DNA of 11,190 nt from Actinomycetes bacterium (GTDB lineage: Bacteria; Actinomycetota; Actinomycetes; Actinomycetales; Dermatophilaceae), in contig JAEWFB010000048.1 of NCBI GenBank assembly GCA_023389095.1, forward strand, positions 1 through 11,190, written 5' to 3'. A program made the position numbers and the translations under genes. Positions within the stretch are counted from its first letter, which is position 1, and each line of letters opens with the position of its first letter. Positions 1 through 7,297 of the stretch are shown one piece after another. The notes under the pieces were generated by a model. The model worked only from the letters and a program-made list of their open reading frames with translations, was not told the origin of the DNA and ran no database searches.

Positions 1-1064
1 TCCGTGGCGACGCGGCCCGCCTGCTCGTGGCCGGCAACGCGACGCACGCCGACATCGGCATGGAGGCGCCCGGCTCGGCGGCCATGGGCCTGCTGCTCGT
101 GATGCTCGGTCAGAGCGTCGGCTTCCCCGTCCCGCGGGGCGGGGCCGGCACCCTGTCGACGGCCATGCTCCGCCGGCTCGAGTCGAAGGGCGGCACGCTC
201 TGCCTCGGCGAACGGGCCGAACGCATCCGTGTCGAGGGCGGCCGCGCCGTCGCCGTGCAGACGCCTTCGCGCGAGCTGGTGGCTCGGCGCGCCGTCGTGG
301 CGGACGTCTCCGCGCCGGCGCTCTACGGCGGACTCGTCGCCTGGGAGCACCTGCCCGCGCGGCTCCGACGCCGCATGGCCGGGTTCGCGTGGGACCCCTC
401 GACGGTCAAGGTCGACTGGGCGCTCGACGGGCCGGTGCCGTGGCGCAGCGCGCCGGACAAGGCGCCCGGCACGGTGCACGTCGCCGACTCGCTCGACGAG
501 ATGACCCTCACCGGTGGGCAGGTCACCACCGGGCTCGTCCCCGACCGGCCCTTCCTCCTCGTCGGCCAGATGGGCGCCGCCGACCCGAGCCGCGTGCCCG
601 ACGGCGGTGAGGCACTGTGGGCCTACACCCATGTGCCGCAACGGGTTCGAGGCGACGCAGCCGCGGGATCCGGCGTCGCCACCGTGCGCGGCACGTGGGA
701 CGCCGCCGACCTCGACGCCATCGCCGACCGCGTCGAGGCACGGCTGGAGGACCGCGCGCCGGGCTTCCGCGGGCGCATCCGGGCCCGACGCGTCCTCGGC
801 CCCCGGGAGCTCGAGTCGCGCAACCGCAACCTCGTCGGTGGGGCCCTCAACGGCGGCACCGCGGCCCTGCACCAGCAGCTCGTCTTCCGTCCCGTCGCCG
901 GGTCCGGCCGCGCCGAGACGCCGGTGACCGGCCTGTTCCTCGGCTCCGCCTCCGCGCACCCCGGCGGGGGCGTCCACGGCGCCTGCGGTGCCAACGCCGC
1001 CCGGGCGGCGCTCTGGCACGACCGCGTCCGCCACCCCGTCCGATCCCTCCGGAGGCGACCATGA
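1..1064 (+). CDS. Phytoene-desaturase-like NAD(P)/FAD-dependent oxidoreductase, C-terminal part (5' end outside window)
   Basis: The reading frame is open from the first full codon at position 3 to the TGA at 1062-1064, so the gene begins left of the window. About 353 residues are present; relatives usually have about 500, so the N-terminal FAD-binding Rossmann motif is missing here. What supports the family is the segment FPVPRGGAGTLS (about 123-158), followed by a helix and the SKGG turn, as in phytoene dehydrogenase-related proteins (COG1233). The C-terminal GLFLGSASAHPGGGVHGACG (about 931-990) is the typical second FAD contact. Such enzymes oxidise or isomerise C-C bonds in polyprenoid or other lipid substrates, but many members are not carotenoid enzymes and I see no carotenoid gene nearby. 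The stop overlaps the next start (ATGA), implying co-translation with the SRPBCC gene. The family call is strong; the substrate is unknown. Confidence 0.85.
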   Translation, partial: RGDAARLLVAGNATHADIGMEAPGSAAMGLLLVMLGQSVGFPVPRGGAGTLSTAMLRRLESKGGTLCLGERAERIRVEGGRAVAVQTPSRELVARRAVVADVSAPALYGGLVAWEHLPARLRRRMAGFAWDPSTVKVDWALDGPVPWRSAPDKAPGTVHVADSLDEMTLTGGQVTTGLVPDRPFLLVGQMGAADPSRVPDGGEALWAYTHVPQRVRGDAAAGSGVATVRGTWDAADLDAIADRVEARLEDRAPGFRGRIRARRVLGPRELESRNRNLVGGALNGGTAALHQQLVFRPVAGSGRAETPVTGLFLGSASAHPGGGVHGACGANAARAALWHDRVRHPVRSLRRRP

Positions 1065-1513
1065 GCACGACCACGCGCACCATCGACCGTCCGCCCGACG
1101 CCGTCTTCGACGTGCTCTCGCACGGCTGGAACTACAGCCAGTGGGTCGTCGGCGCCTCACGGATCCGCGACGTGACGGAGACGTGGCCCGAGGTCGGTTC
1201 GGAGATCCACCACTCGGTCGGCGCCTGGCCGTTGCTCATCGACGACGTCACGACCGTCCGGCGCTGCGAGCGGCCGAGCCTGCTCGAGCTGACGGTCCGG
1301 GCGTGGCCCACGGGGGAGGGCATCGTCCGCATCACCTGCCAGCCGGACGGCGACGGCACTCTCGTGACGATGGAGGAGGACGCGACGCGCGGCCTGGCCG
1401 CCCTCGTACCGAAGCCGGTGCGCGACCTCGCGCTCGACCTGCGCAACCGGGAGGCGCTGGACCGGCTCGCCCTGCTCGTCGAGAAGGCCAGGCAGAGCCC
1501 CTACGCCCGTTGA
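1061..1513 (+). CDS. SRPBCC (polyketide cyclase / START-like) family protein
   Basis: This is a 150-residue protein. The ATG at 1061 overlaps the preceding TGA and is preceded by GGAGG (1051-1055) at 5-nt spacing, which fixes the start. The N-terminus reads as a beta strand followed by RPPDAVFDVLSHGWNYSQWV, the usual opening of polyketide_cyc2-type SRPBCC proteins. Alternating strands follow, with a long C-terminal helix (about residues 118-146) that would close the helix-grip cavity. The fold binds hydrophobic ligands, but without recognisable catalytic residues it may be an enzyme, a lipid carrier or a chaperone. Translational coupling to the FAD oxidoreductase suggests it binds or presents that enzyme's substrate; this is inference. 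There is no signal peptide, so it is probably cytosolic. A short ccgtc-ccg-gacgg inverted repeat directly follows the stop. Confidence 0.85.
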   Translation: MSTTTRTIDRPPDAVFDVLSHGWNYSQWVVGASRIRDVTETWPEVGSEIHHSVGAWPLLIDDVTTVRRCERPSLLELTVRAWPTGEGIVRITCQPDGDGTLVTMEEDATRGLAALVPKPVRDLALDLRNREALDRLALLVEKARQSPYAR

Positions 1514-1617
1514 CCGTCCCGGACGGCAGCCGGCCGGCGCGCGCTCGTCGACACCCTGGCGTCGGGTTCAACCGGGCCCTGCCGGGTAGTGCACGGCTGA
1601 GCGACGAAAGGGATGCC

Positions 1618-2955
1618 ATGCGGTTCGACCAGACCATCGACCTGCTGCGCCGCGGTTACGTCTTCACGGCCTGGGCGCGCCGGAGGGGCGCCGCCATCGG
1701 CGAGCGGCACGCCCGCTACGGGACCGGCGTGCGCCTGCTGGGCCGCCGGGCCACGGTCATCGGCGGCGCGGCCGGGGTCCGCCTCTTCTACGACCAGTCG
1801 GTGGTGAAACGCGACCGGGCGATGCCGGCCGCCGTCGCGCGACCGCTGTTCGGCCGCGGCGCCGTCCACGGCCTCGACGGCGAGCAGCACGAGCACCGCA
1901 AGGCCATGTTCGTCGACCTGCTCATGGACCAGACCCGCGTCGCCGGGCTGCACCGCCTGGCGGACGACCTCCTGCGCGACGAGCTCGACCGGTGGCGCGT
2001 GGAGGGCTCGGGCGTCGTCTATCCCGCGACGACGCGCGTCTACGGCCGCGCCGTCATCCGCTGGGCCGGCCTCGACGTCCCGGCCGACGTCGAGGCCCGC
2101 CGGGCGGGCGACATGGCCACCATCGTCGAGGACTTCGCGACGCCGGTGCGCCCGTACCTGCGGGCGTGGCGGGCCCGCGTCGTCTGCGACCGGTGGGCCG
2201 CCCGACTCGTGCGGGAGGTGCGCGACGGGAGCCGGCCGACGCCCGAGGGCTCGGTCCTGGGGCGCATCGCCACGCACCGCAACGCCGACGGCACCCTGCT
2301 CGACGCGCACACCGCGGGCGTCGAGCTGCTCAACGTGCTGCGCCCGACCGTGGCCGTGGCCCGGTTCGCCTCGTTCGCGGCCATCGCGCTCGACCTCAAC
2401 CCGCAGTGGCGCGAGCGGCTGGCGCAGGAGGCCGACGAACGCGGCACCGCGGTCGGGGGCCCGCTCGCCGTCGCCTTCGCCCAGGAGGTGCGCCGCCTCT
2501 ACCCCTTCGTGCCCGCCCTGGCCGCGATCACGATCCGCGACACCGAGTTCGAGGGCTGTCCCATCCCGGTGGGCCGTCGCGTGCTGCTCGACGTCATGGC
2601 CACCGACCACGACCCCGAGACCTGGCCCGACCCCAACACGTTCGAGCCGGACCGGTTCATCGGCACCGGGGCCGAGTGGGGCGAGACGTTCGTCCCGCAG
2701 GGCGGCGGACGGCCGGAGACGGGTCATCGGTGCCCGGGGGAGATGGTCGTCGTCGGCCTGCTCGCGCTGACCTGCGCGCGGCTGGCCCTCGAGGGCGCGG
2801 TGCTCGTGCCCGGCCAGGACGTCGGGTGGCGTTGGAGCCACCTGCCGGCGCGACCCCGCTCGGGCTCGGTCGTCGCCCTCGGTGGTCGGTCCGAGCCGCT
2901 CCTCGCCGGGGGCGGTCCTGAGGTCGGGCGTCAGGGCGCGCCCGTCGGCGCCTGA
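1618..2955 (+). CDS. Cytochrome P450, CYP152-type fatty-acid peroxygenase (OleT/P450-BSbeta-like)
   Basis: This is a 445-residue protein; the ATG at 1618 follows gaaaggga (about 1605-1612). P450 landmarks are the C-helix HEHRK (91-95), the K-helix E290-V-R-R293 and the heme loop FVPQGGGRPETGHRCPGE with ligand C372. The enlarged GGG..TGHRCPGE loop and LLNVLRPTVAV, with R242-P243 in the I helix, are hallmarks of CYP152. In that family the Arg binds the fatty-acid carboxylate, which acts as the acid/base and allows H2O2 to replace NAD(P)H and redox partners. F78 and H84 (in GAVHGLDG) align by eye with OleT F79 and H85; the P450-BSbeta beta-hydroxylase has Gln at that position. The expected reaction is alpha/beta-hydroxylation or decarboxylation of a fatty acid to a 1-alkene. 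No ferredoxin or reductase gene is nearby, as expected for a peroxygenase. The last 25 or so residues extend beyond the usual family end. Subfamily is confident; product is not. Confidence 0.9.
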   Translation: MRFDQTIDLLRRGYVFTAWARRRGAAIGERHARYGTGVRLLGRRATVIGGAAGVRLFYDQSVVKRDRAMPAAVARPLFGRGAVHGLDGEQHEHRKAMFVDLLMDQTRVAGLHRLADDLLRDELDRWRVEGSGVVYPATTRVYGRAVIRWAGLDVPADVEARRAGDMATIVEDFATPVRPYLRAWRARVVCDRWAARLVREVRDGSRPTPEGSVLGRIATHRNADGTLLDAHTAGVELLNVLRPTVAVARFASFAAIALDLNPQWRERLAQEADERGTAVGGPLAVAFAQEVRRLYPFVPALAAITIRDTEFEGCPIPVGRRVLLDVMATDHDPETWPDPNTFEPDRFIGTGAEWGETFVPQGGGRPETGHRCPGEMVVVGLLALTCARLALEGAVLVPGQDVGWRWSHLPARPRSGSVVALGGRSEPLLAGGGPEVGRQGAPVGA

Positions 2956-2970
2956 CCCGCTGACGAGGAT

Positions 2971-2987
2971 GGTGGCCGCCGGTCACC
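2971..2987. terminator. Candidate hairpin between convergent P450 and GAF-ANTAR genes
   Basis: GGTGGCC-gcc-GGTCACC forms a 7-bp stem with one G-T wobble and a 3-nt loop, just after the P450 stop (2953-2955). Its right arm overlaps the stop codon of the convergent GAF-ANTAR gene (2983-2985). There is no T-tract on either side, which is common in actinomycetes but leaves function unproven. Confidence 0.35.
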
Positions 2988-3795
2988 GGAGCCCACCCTC
3001 ACCGCCCACCGACCCCGCCGCCGCCGGCGGGTCTTTGGCGGTCGCCTCATCGCCCTCCGGTGCTGCCGGAGCGGGGGTGGCCGTCGGGAGGATGCCGGTC
3101 TCCTCGACCACGGCCGCGACGTCGCGCAGCTTGCGGTTGAGGTTCTGGCTCGCCTCGCGGAGCAGCTCGAACGCCTCCGAGGACGTGACGAGCCGACGCG
3201 CCATGATGATGCCGATGGCGGTGCCGATCTGACGGCTGCTCGTGAGGGCGGCGTGAAGGTTGTCGGAGTCGTCGGCGCGAAGGCGCTGCTCCACCGCGAG
3301 CGCGGCGAAGGGCGCGATGACCGAGGCGAGGTGGACGTCCTTCTCGGTGAAGGCGTCGACCGCCGTCGAGTAGAAGTTGATGGCGGCCCGGTCATCGCCC
3401 CCGAGGGTGAGTCGCACCGACAGCATGCTGCGCACGCCGGTGTCCGCGACGCACCGCGGCCCGAAGGCGAGCCATCGCTCGTCGGCGGCCAGGTCTCCCG
3501 AGGACACGACGGAGTCCCCCTCGGAGGCGTCGAGGCACGGCCCCTCGCCCTCGTCGTACTGGAGGGCGTCGACGCGTTCGGGCAGGTCGTCGGTCGCGCC
3601 CAGCGTCCGGGGTCGGGCGCCCGCGCGCAGGAGCGTCAGGGCGCAGTGGTGGGTGTGCGGCAGCGACCGAGCCGCGAAGCGCACGACGCGGTCGGCGTCG
3701 AGGCCCGAACCGTCGTCTGTGGTGAGGGCCGCGCGGAGGTCGGCGAACTGGCGTCCCACCTCTGCCAGCGCGGGTTCGCTGTCGTCACTGCTCAT
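2983..3795 (-). CDS. GAF and ANTAR domain-containing protein (putative RNA-binding antiterminator)
   Basis: This is a 270-residue cytosolic regulator. A GAF domain spans about residues 33-170 and includes the YDEGEGPCLDA segment (80-90) and a VRSMLSVRL strand typical of actinobacterial GAF-ANTAR proteins. The ANTAR domain covers about 178-233, with the RQIGTAIGIIMAR helix and the second helix SSEAFELLREASQNLNRKLRDVA. ANTAR domains bind paired hairpins in nascent RNA and prevent transcription termination. The GAF domain presumably senses a ligand or redox state, as no histidine kinase gene is adjacent. A disordered Ala/Pro/Gly tail follows (about 237-270). The start is the ATG at 3795; no strong Shine-Dalgarno precedes it (ggagagg lies about 15-20 nt away), so the start is moderately certain. 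The gene converges on the P450 and diverges from BrkB. Its targets are unknown. Confidence 0.9.
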   Translation of the reverse strand: MSSDDSEPALAEVGRQFADLRAALTTDDGSGLDADRVVRFAARSLPHTHHCALTLLRAGARPRTLGATDDLPERVDALQYDEGEGPCLDASEGDSVVSSGDLAADERWLAFGPRCVADTGVRSMLSVRLTLGGDDRAAINFYSTAVDAFTEKDVHLASVIAPFAALAVEQRLRADDSDNLHAALTSSRQIGTAIGIIMARRLVTSSEAFELLREASQNLNRKLRDVAAVVEETGILPTATPAPAAPEGDEATAKDPPAAAGSVGGEGGLR

Positions 3796-3860
3796 CGGGC
3801 ACCGTCCGTCGACCTCTCCGGAGGGCTCCGCGACGGGCGCGGGATCCGGCCGTGCTCTCG

Positions 3861-3866
3861 ACCCTA
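3861..3866 (-). promoter_or_regulatory. Candidate -10 element for the GAF-ANTAR gene
   Basis: Read on the minus strand this is TAGGGT, matching the actinobacterial TANNNT -10 pattern, about 65 nt upstream of the ATG at 3795. No clear TTGACA-like -35 is visible. It lies in the 152-bp gap between the divergent GAF-ANTAR and BrkB genes. Confidence 0.25.
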
Positions 3867-3947
3867 ACCCCCGCTCCTTCGGCTCGGACGGGGTGGTGCC
3901 GGCGCGGACGGCCGTGCGAATCCGGCGCCACCGGGTACGCCAACGGC

Positions 3948-5102
3948 ATGGCAACCGACGACGCAGCCACCCCCTCCCGCGCCAACGTGACCACCGGCGC
4001 CAGCGTGACCACCGGCACCACCGGCACCACCGGCACCACCGGCACCACCGGGACCACCGCCACCTCCGCCACCACCGGGGCCACGGAGTCCTCCCGATCC
4101 GCCCGACCTGGGGAGCCCGCGGCTCCCGGCGACCTGCCCAGGGAGTCGCTCCGCGCGGTCTTCGCCCGTGCCCGCCGGGAGTTCCGCCGTGACCGGCTCA
4201 CCGACCTCGCCGCCGCCCTCACGTACTACGGGCTGCTCGCGCTCGCGCCGGCGCTCGTCGTGCTCGTGGCCGCCATGGGACTGGCCGGGCCCGACGTCGC
4301 GAACCGCGTCGTGCAGCAGACGCAGTCGCTCGCCCCGGGCTCGAGCGCCCAGCTGGTGGCCCAGCTCGTGCACCAGGCCCAGGCGAACCGGACCGGCGCC
4401 GGCATCGGGGCCGTCCTCGGCATCCTCGTGGCCCTGTGGTCGGCGTCCGGCTACGTCTCGGCGTTCATGCGCGCCGCCAACGTCGTCTACGACGTGCCCG
4501 AGGGCCGGCCGATCTGGAAGACGGCCCCCATCCGCCTGGGGGTCACCCTGCTGGCCGTCGTCGTGCTCGTCCTGGCGGCGGTCATCGTCGTGGTCTCGGG
4601 CCCGGTGGCCCACCAGGTCGGCGACCTCGTCGGCGCGGGCGACACGGCGGTGCTGGTGTGGAACATCGCCAAGTGGCCGGTGCTGCTCGTCCTGCTGTCG
4701 GTGCTGCTCGCCGTGCTGTTCTGGGCCAGCCCCAACGCCCGCCAGGGCGGCGTGCGCTGGGTGAGCCCCGGAGGCATCATCGCGGTGGTCGCCTGGCTCG
4801 TCGTGTCGGCGCTCTTCGCGCTCTACGTCACCTACTTCGCGTCGTACAACAAGACCTACGGTTCCCTGGCCGGTGTCGTCGTCTTCCTCGTCTGGCTCTG
4901 GCTGACGAACATCGCGCTGCTGCTCGGGGCCGAGGTCAACGCCGAGCTGGACCGCAGCCGAGCCATCGCCGGTGGCCTGCCCGAGCACGTCGAGCCCTTC
5001 GCCGAGCCGCGCGACACCCGAGCCATGGACGACGACGAGCGTGCGGCAGCCGAGCGAGCCGTCCGCTTCCGCGAGGGCGGGGGACCCGGCGGCCAGGACT
5101 GA
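3948..5102 (+). CDS. YihY/virulence factor BrkB family membrane protein
   Basis: This is a 384-residue inner-membrane protein. After a cytosolic N-terminus comes LTDLAAALTYYGLLALAPAL, the usual entry to the first membrane helix in this family. Six hydrophobic segments lie at about residues 93-114, 150-172, 197-218, 235-260, 275-298 and 305-328. The conserved YNKTYGSLAGVVVFLVWLWL (300-319) followed by the GAEVNAEL turn is the clearest family signature. The biochemical role is not settled; it was once annotated as RNase BN, which is wrong for this family. Unusual is the roughly 60-residue N-terminal extension rich in Thr and Gly, partly encoded by a 9-bp tandem repeat. The ATG at 3948 lacks a good Shine-Dalgarno; an in-frame upstream ATG at 3852 would add 32 residues without membrane-protein character, so I prefer 3948. 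The C-terminus is acidic and then Gly-rich. Confidence 0.88.
   Translation: MATDDAATPSRANVTTGASVTTGTTGTTGTTGTTGTTATSATTGATESSRSARPGEPAAPGDLPRESLRAVFARARREFRRDRLTDLAAALTYYGLLALAPALVVLVAAMGLAGPDVANRVVQQTQSLAPGSSAQLVAQLVHQAQANRTGAGIGAVLGILVALWSASGYVSAFMRAANVVYDVPEGRPIWKTAPIRLGVTLLAVVVLVLAAVIVVVSGPVAHQVGDLVGAGDTAVLVWNIAKWPVLLVLLSVLLAVLFWASPNARQGGVRWVSPGGIIAVVAWLVVSALFALYVTYFASYNKTYGSLAGVVVFLVWLWLTNIALLLGAEVNAELDRSRAIAGGLPEHVEPFAEPRDTRAMDDDERAAAERAVRFREGGGPGGQD
4008..4079 (+). repeat. 9-bp tandem repeat (accaccggc) in the BrkB N-terminal coding region
   Basis: Four perfect consecutive copies of accaccggc (4008-4043) are followed by four degenerate units (ending ggg, gcc, tcc-gcc and ggg) to 4079. 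An isolated unit lies upstream at 3990-3998. The unit is in frame and encodes Thr-Thr-Gly, so copy-number change would alter protein length without a frameshift. Confidence 0.9.
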
Positions 5103-5130
5103 GTCTCCCGACCCGGGGACCACGGCCCCG

Positions 5131-5156
5131 CCGACGCGCCCGGCGGGCCCCGTCGG
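5131..5156. terminator. Bidirectional hairpin terminator between brkB-like and glycosyltransferase genes
   Basis: CCGACG (5131-5136) pairs with CGTCGG (5151-5156). Inside, GCCC (5138-5141) pairs with GGGC (5145-5148) around a GGC loop, giving a nearly continuous 10-bp GC stem with small internal bulges. It fills the 54-bp gap between two convergent genes and abuts the glycosyltransferase stop at 5157-5159, the expected place for a shared terminator. It lacks T-tracts on both strands. Confidence 0.6.
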
Positions 5157-5921
5157 TCAGCCCAGGTCGACGAGGGGATGCCAGGGCGTGGCGAGGCGCA
5201 GCTCGCGCAGGTAGTGCGCGAACCCCTCCGGCGCGCGGCCCGTGTCGCGCGAGGAGGTGACGACGCGTCCGGCCGCCGTCGCCTCGACCCGCCCGCCGAC
5301 CCGACGCACGGCCTCGACGAGCGCGACGTCCTCGTGGGCCAGCAGGGAACGGAAGCCGCCTGCCGCGCGGTAGGTGGAGAGCCGGACGCCGAGGTTCGCC
5401 CCGTGCACGTGGCGGTGACCGTCGGCGAGGTCGTGGGCGCGCACCCACTGTGCCAGGACGGGCGGGTCGAGCCGGTCGTCCGGCTCGACCGTGCCGACGA
5501 CCGCGTCCGCGCCCGCCTCGGCCAGGCCCACGTGCACCGCCAGCCAGTCCTCCGGGACGCGGCTGTCGGCGTCGGTGCAGGCCACCCACACGCGGTCGCC
5601 GGCCGCCGCGTCGTGGCACCGGATCAGGCGGACCGCACCCTCCACGCCCGCGGCGCGGGCGCGGCCCACGCCGCCACTCGTCGTGACGACGCGGACCGAG
5701 GGATACGCGGCGGCCACCCGCGCCGTTCGGTCGGTGCACGCGTCGAGGGCCACGACCACGGCGACCCCGACGTCGGGGCGTTCCCGGGCGAGGGAACGCG
5801 TGGCGCGGCTCAGGGCCGACAGGCAGGCTCCGAGGAGCCGTTCCTCGTTGCGGGCCGGGACGACGACGGCGACGTGGGTGAGCGCCTCGGGGCGCGGTGT
5901 GGCGATGGTGGTCCGCGTCAC
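5157..5921 (-). CDS. Glycosyltransferase family 2 (GT-A fold)
   Basis: This is a 254-residue protein. The GTG at 5921 overlaps the upstream TGA (GTGA, 5918-5921) and is preceded by aagggag at 6-nt spacing. GT-A features are VAVVVPARNEE (17-27), the nucleotide-binding strand and ALDACTDRT (58-66), the metal-binding DAD at 117-119 within ACTDADSRVPEDW, the acceptor-side HGANLGVR (173-180), and HED (196-198) as probable catalytic base region. It should transfer a sugar from an NDP-sugar with inversion, in the cytosol. No membrane helix is present, unlike polyprenyl-phosphate mannosyltransferases with C-terminal helices. It is the last gene of the operon with the PIG-L/methyltransferase and the acyl-CoA-dehydrogenase-like protein, so it probably acts on or produces their shared substrate. 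Donor and acceptor are unknown. Confidence 0.9.
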   Translation of the reverse strand: MTRTTIATPRPEALTHVAVVVPARNEERLLGACLSALSRATRSLARERPDVGVAVVVALDACTDRTARVAAAYPSVRVVTTSGGVGRARAAGVEGAVRLIRCHDAAAGDRVWVACTDADSRVPEDWLAVHVGLAEAGADAVVGTVEPDDRLDPPVLAQWVRAHDLADGHRHVHGANLGVRLSTYRAAGGFRSLLAHEDVALVEAVRRVGGRVEATAAGRVVTSSRDTGRAPEGFAHYLRELRLATPWHPLVDLG

Positions 5922-7297
5922 GAGCGGCTCCCTTCGGGGTCGCCGGAGCCGGGTGCGGCACCGGTGGGGTGGGTGGTCCTCGGCCCGAGGACGGTGAGGA
6001 GGAAGTCGGGCTCCGCGTGCTCGACGAGCACGTCGAGCCCGGTGGCGGTGCGCCAGAGGTCGTGCACGGCCGGCCCGTCGAGGGGCCAGCCGACGACGTG
6101 GTGGCGCCAGTGGCACAGCAGCACGACGCCGTCGGAGGTCAGCCCCTCCTCGACGCGACGGCACAGCTCGCGCAGCCGCCCCGGGCTGAGGAAGTAGCCG
6201 ACCTCCGACACGACGACGAGGTCGAACGGCCCTCCGGCGTGGACGTCGAGGGCGTCCACGTGGCGCACCTCGACGTGGTCCACGTGGCCCAGCCGGGTGC
6301 GGGCGCGCTCCACGGCCCTGGCGCTCGCGTCGATCGCCACCAACGCCTCACAGCGAGTGGCGAGGTCGGCGGCCAGCGCCCCGACGGAGCACCCGACCTC
6401 GAGAGCGCGGGAGAAACGTTGCCTCGGGAGGGCCGCGAGCGTCACTGCGCGCTTGCGCTGCTCGTACCAGTCGCTGTCGGTGCGCCACGGGTCGGCCTCG
6501 ACGCGGTGCAGCTCGTCGAGGGCGACGTCGGGCTCCGCCGCGCTGGAGAGGAAGGTCTCGTGGTGGCGCAGGAAGTGGGCGACGAACCCTGCCGCCAGCA
6601 GCTGCTCGTCGCCCGGCTGGTCCGACAGCCGCGACAGCTGGGTGCGGTGCACGGCGAGGGCCTGCGACTTCGAGCGGCGAGTCACGGCGTCGAGCGGTAG
6701 CGCGAGGGCATCGGCCCACGGCAGCGAGTCGGCGGTTCCCCAGTGCCACAACCAGATCGGGTATTCGACGGCCTGGGCGTCGGTGCGCTGTGCGGCGATG
6801 CTCGCAGCGCGCCCGGCGGCCTCGTGGTCGGGGTGGGCGTCCCCGCGCCAGGGCGCGGCCACGAGGGTGCGGGAGCCCGCTGCGCCGATCGCCTCGACGA
6901 TGGCGGCCACGCCGGCGTCGACATGCTCGGCGAGCCGGCCGTCGGGCAGTCCGCACGGCACGAGGCTCGCGTCGGCCGCGAGGAGGCCGACCGCCGCGCG
7001 CGTCTCGGCCTCGCGCTGGAGGGCCAGGGCCTCGGGAGTCCACGTGGGCGAGTCGGGGTGCGAGGCCTCGCCGTTGCTCAGCAGCACCACGGTGACCGGC
7101 ATCCCGGCCGCCGCCGCACGGCGCAGCAGCCCTCCGGCGCCGAGCGTCTCGTCGTCCGGGTGCGCGGCGACGACGACGAGCGCGTCGTGGTGCGAGAGGT
7201 CGAGGGTCGGCAGGGCCCGCCACTGCGGGCAGGCCAGCCAGTGCTCCTCGTCGGTGCCGGCACCGTCGTGGCGGAAGGTCACGGCCGCGGCACTCAC
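5918..7297 (-). CDS. Bifunctional PIG-L family deacetylase / class I SAM-dependent methyltransferase
   Basis: This is a 459-residue, two-domain protein. Domain 1 (about 35-250) is PIG-L/LmbE: AHPDDE (45-50) and HPDHE (155-159) supply the zinc ligands and the catalytic Asp used to remove N-acetyl groups from GlcNAc-type substrates (as in MshB, BshB and PIG-L). Domain 2 (about 270-440) is a Rossmann methyltransferase of NodS-like type: motif I LEVGCSVGALA (299-309), acidic strand-2 end AIDAS (321-325), and FDLVVVSEVGYFL (358-370) as motif IV region. DWYEQRKRAVTLAALP just before it is the family's usual lead-in. The two activities suggest deacetylation of an amino sugar followed by N- or O-methylation. 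The frame is continuous, so this is a true fusion. The GTG at 7297 overlaps the upstream TGA (GTGA) and has only a weak Shine-Dalgarno, so translation probably relies on coupling. The substrate is unknown. Confidence 0.9.
   Translation of the reverse strand: MSAAAVTFRHDGAGTDEEHWLACPQWRALPTLDLSHHDALVVVAAHPDDETLGAGGLLRRAAAAGMPVTVVLLSNGEASHPDSPTWTPEALALQREAETRAAVGLLAADASLVPCGLPDGRLAEHVDAGVAAIVEAIGAAGSRTLVAAPWRGDAHPDHEAAGRAASIAAQRTDAQAVEYPIWLWHWGTADSLPWADALALPLDAVTRRSKSQALAVHRTQLSRLSDQPGDEQLLAAGFVAHFLRHHETFLSSAAEPDVALDELHRVEADPWRTDSDWYEQRKRAVTLAALPRQRFSRALEVGCSVGALAADLATRCEALVAIDASARAVERARTRLGHVDHVEVRHVDALDVHAGGPFDLVVVSEVGYFLSPGRLRELCRRVEEGLTSDGVVLLCHWRHHVVGWPLDGPAVHDLWRTATGLDVLVEHAEPDFLLTVLGPRTTHPTGAAPGSGDPEGSRS

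Noticed and set aside
1..1064. Carotenoid biosynthesis assignment (CrtI) for the FAD oxidoreductase
   Set aside because: The family is broad and no phytoene synthase or other carotenoid gene is nearby; only the superfamily can be supported.
1501..2841. 446-codon open frame on the minus strand opposite the P450
   Set aside because: It has no recognisable motif and is entirely antisense to a P450 with all family landmarks.
4008..4079. CRISPR-like array
   Set aside because: The units are 9 bp with no spacers and are in frame within a coding region; this is a minisatellite.
3864..5123. 419-codon open frame on the minus strand opposite the BrkB gene
   Set aside because: The product is His/Asp/Arg/Gly-rich low complexity, and the plus strand has an obvious membrane-protein signature.
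5178..6197. 339-codon plus-strand open frame opposite the glycosyltransferase
   Set aside because: It is Arg/Gly/Ala/Val-rich with no domain features; the minus strand carries the DAD and HGANLG motifs and coupled start/stop sites.
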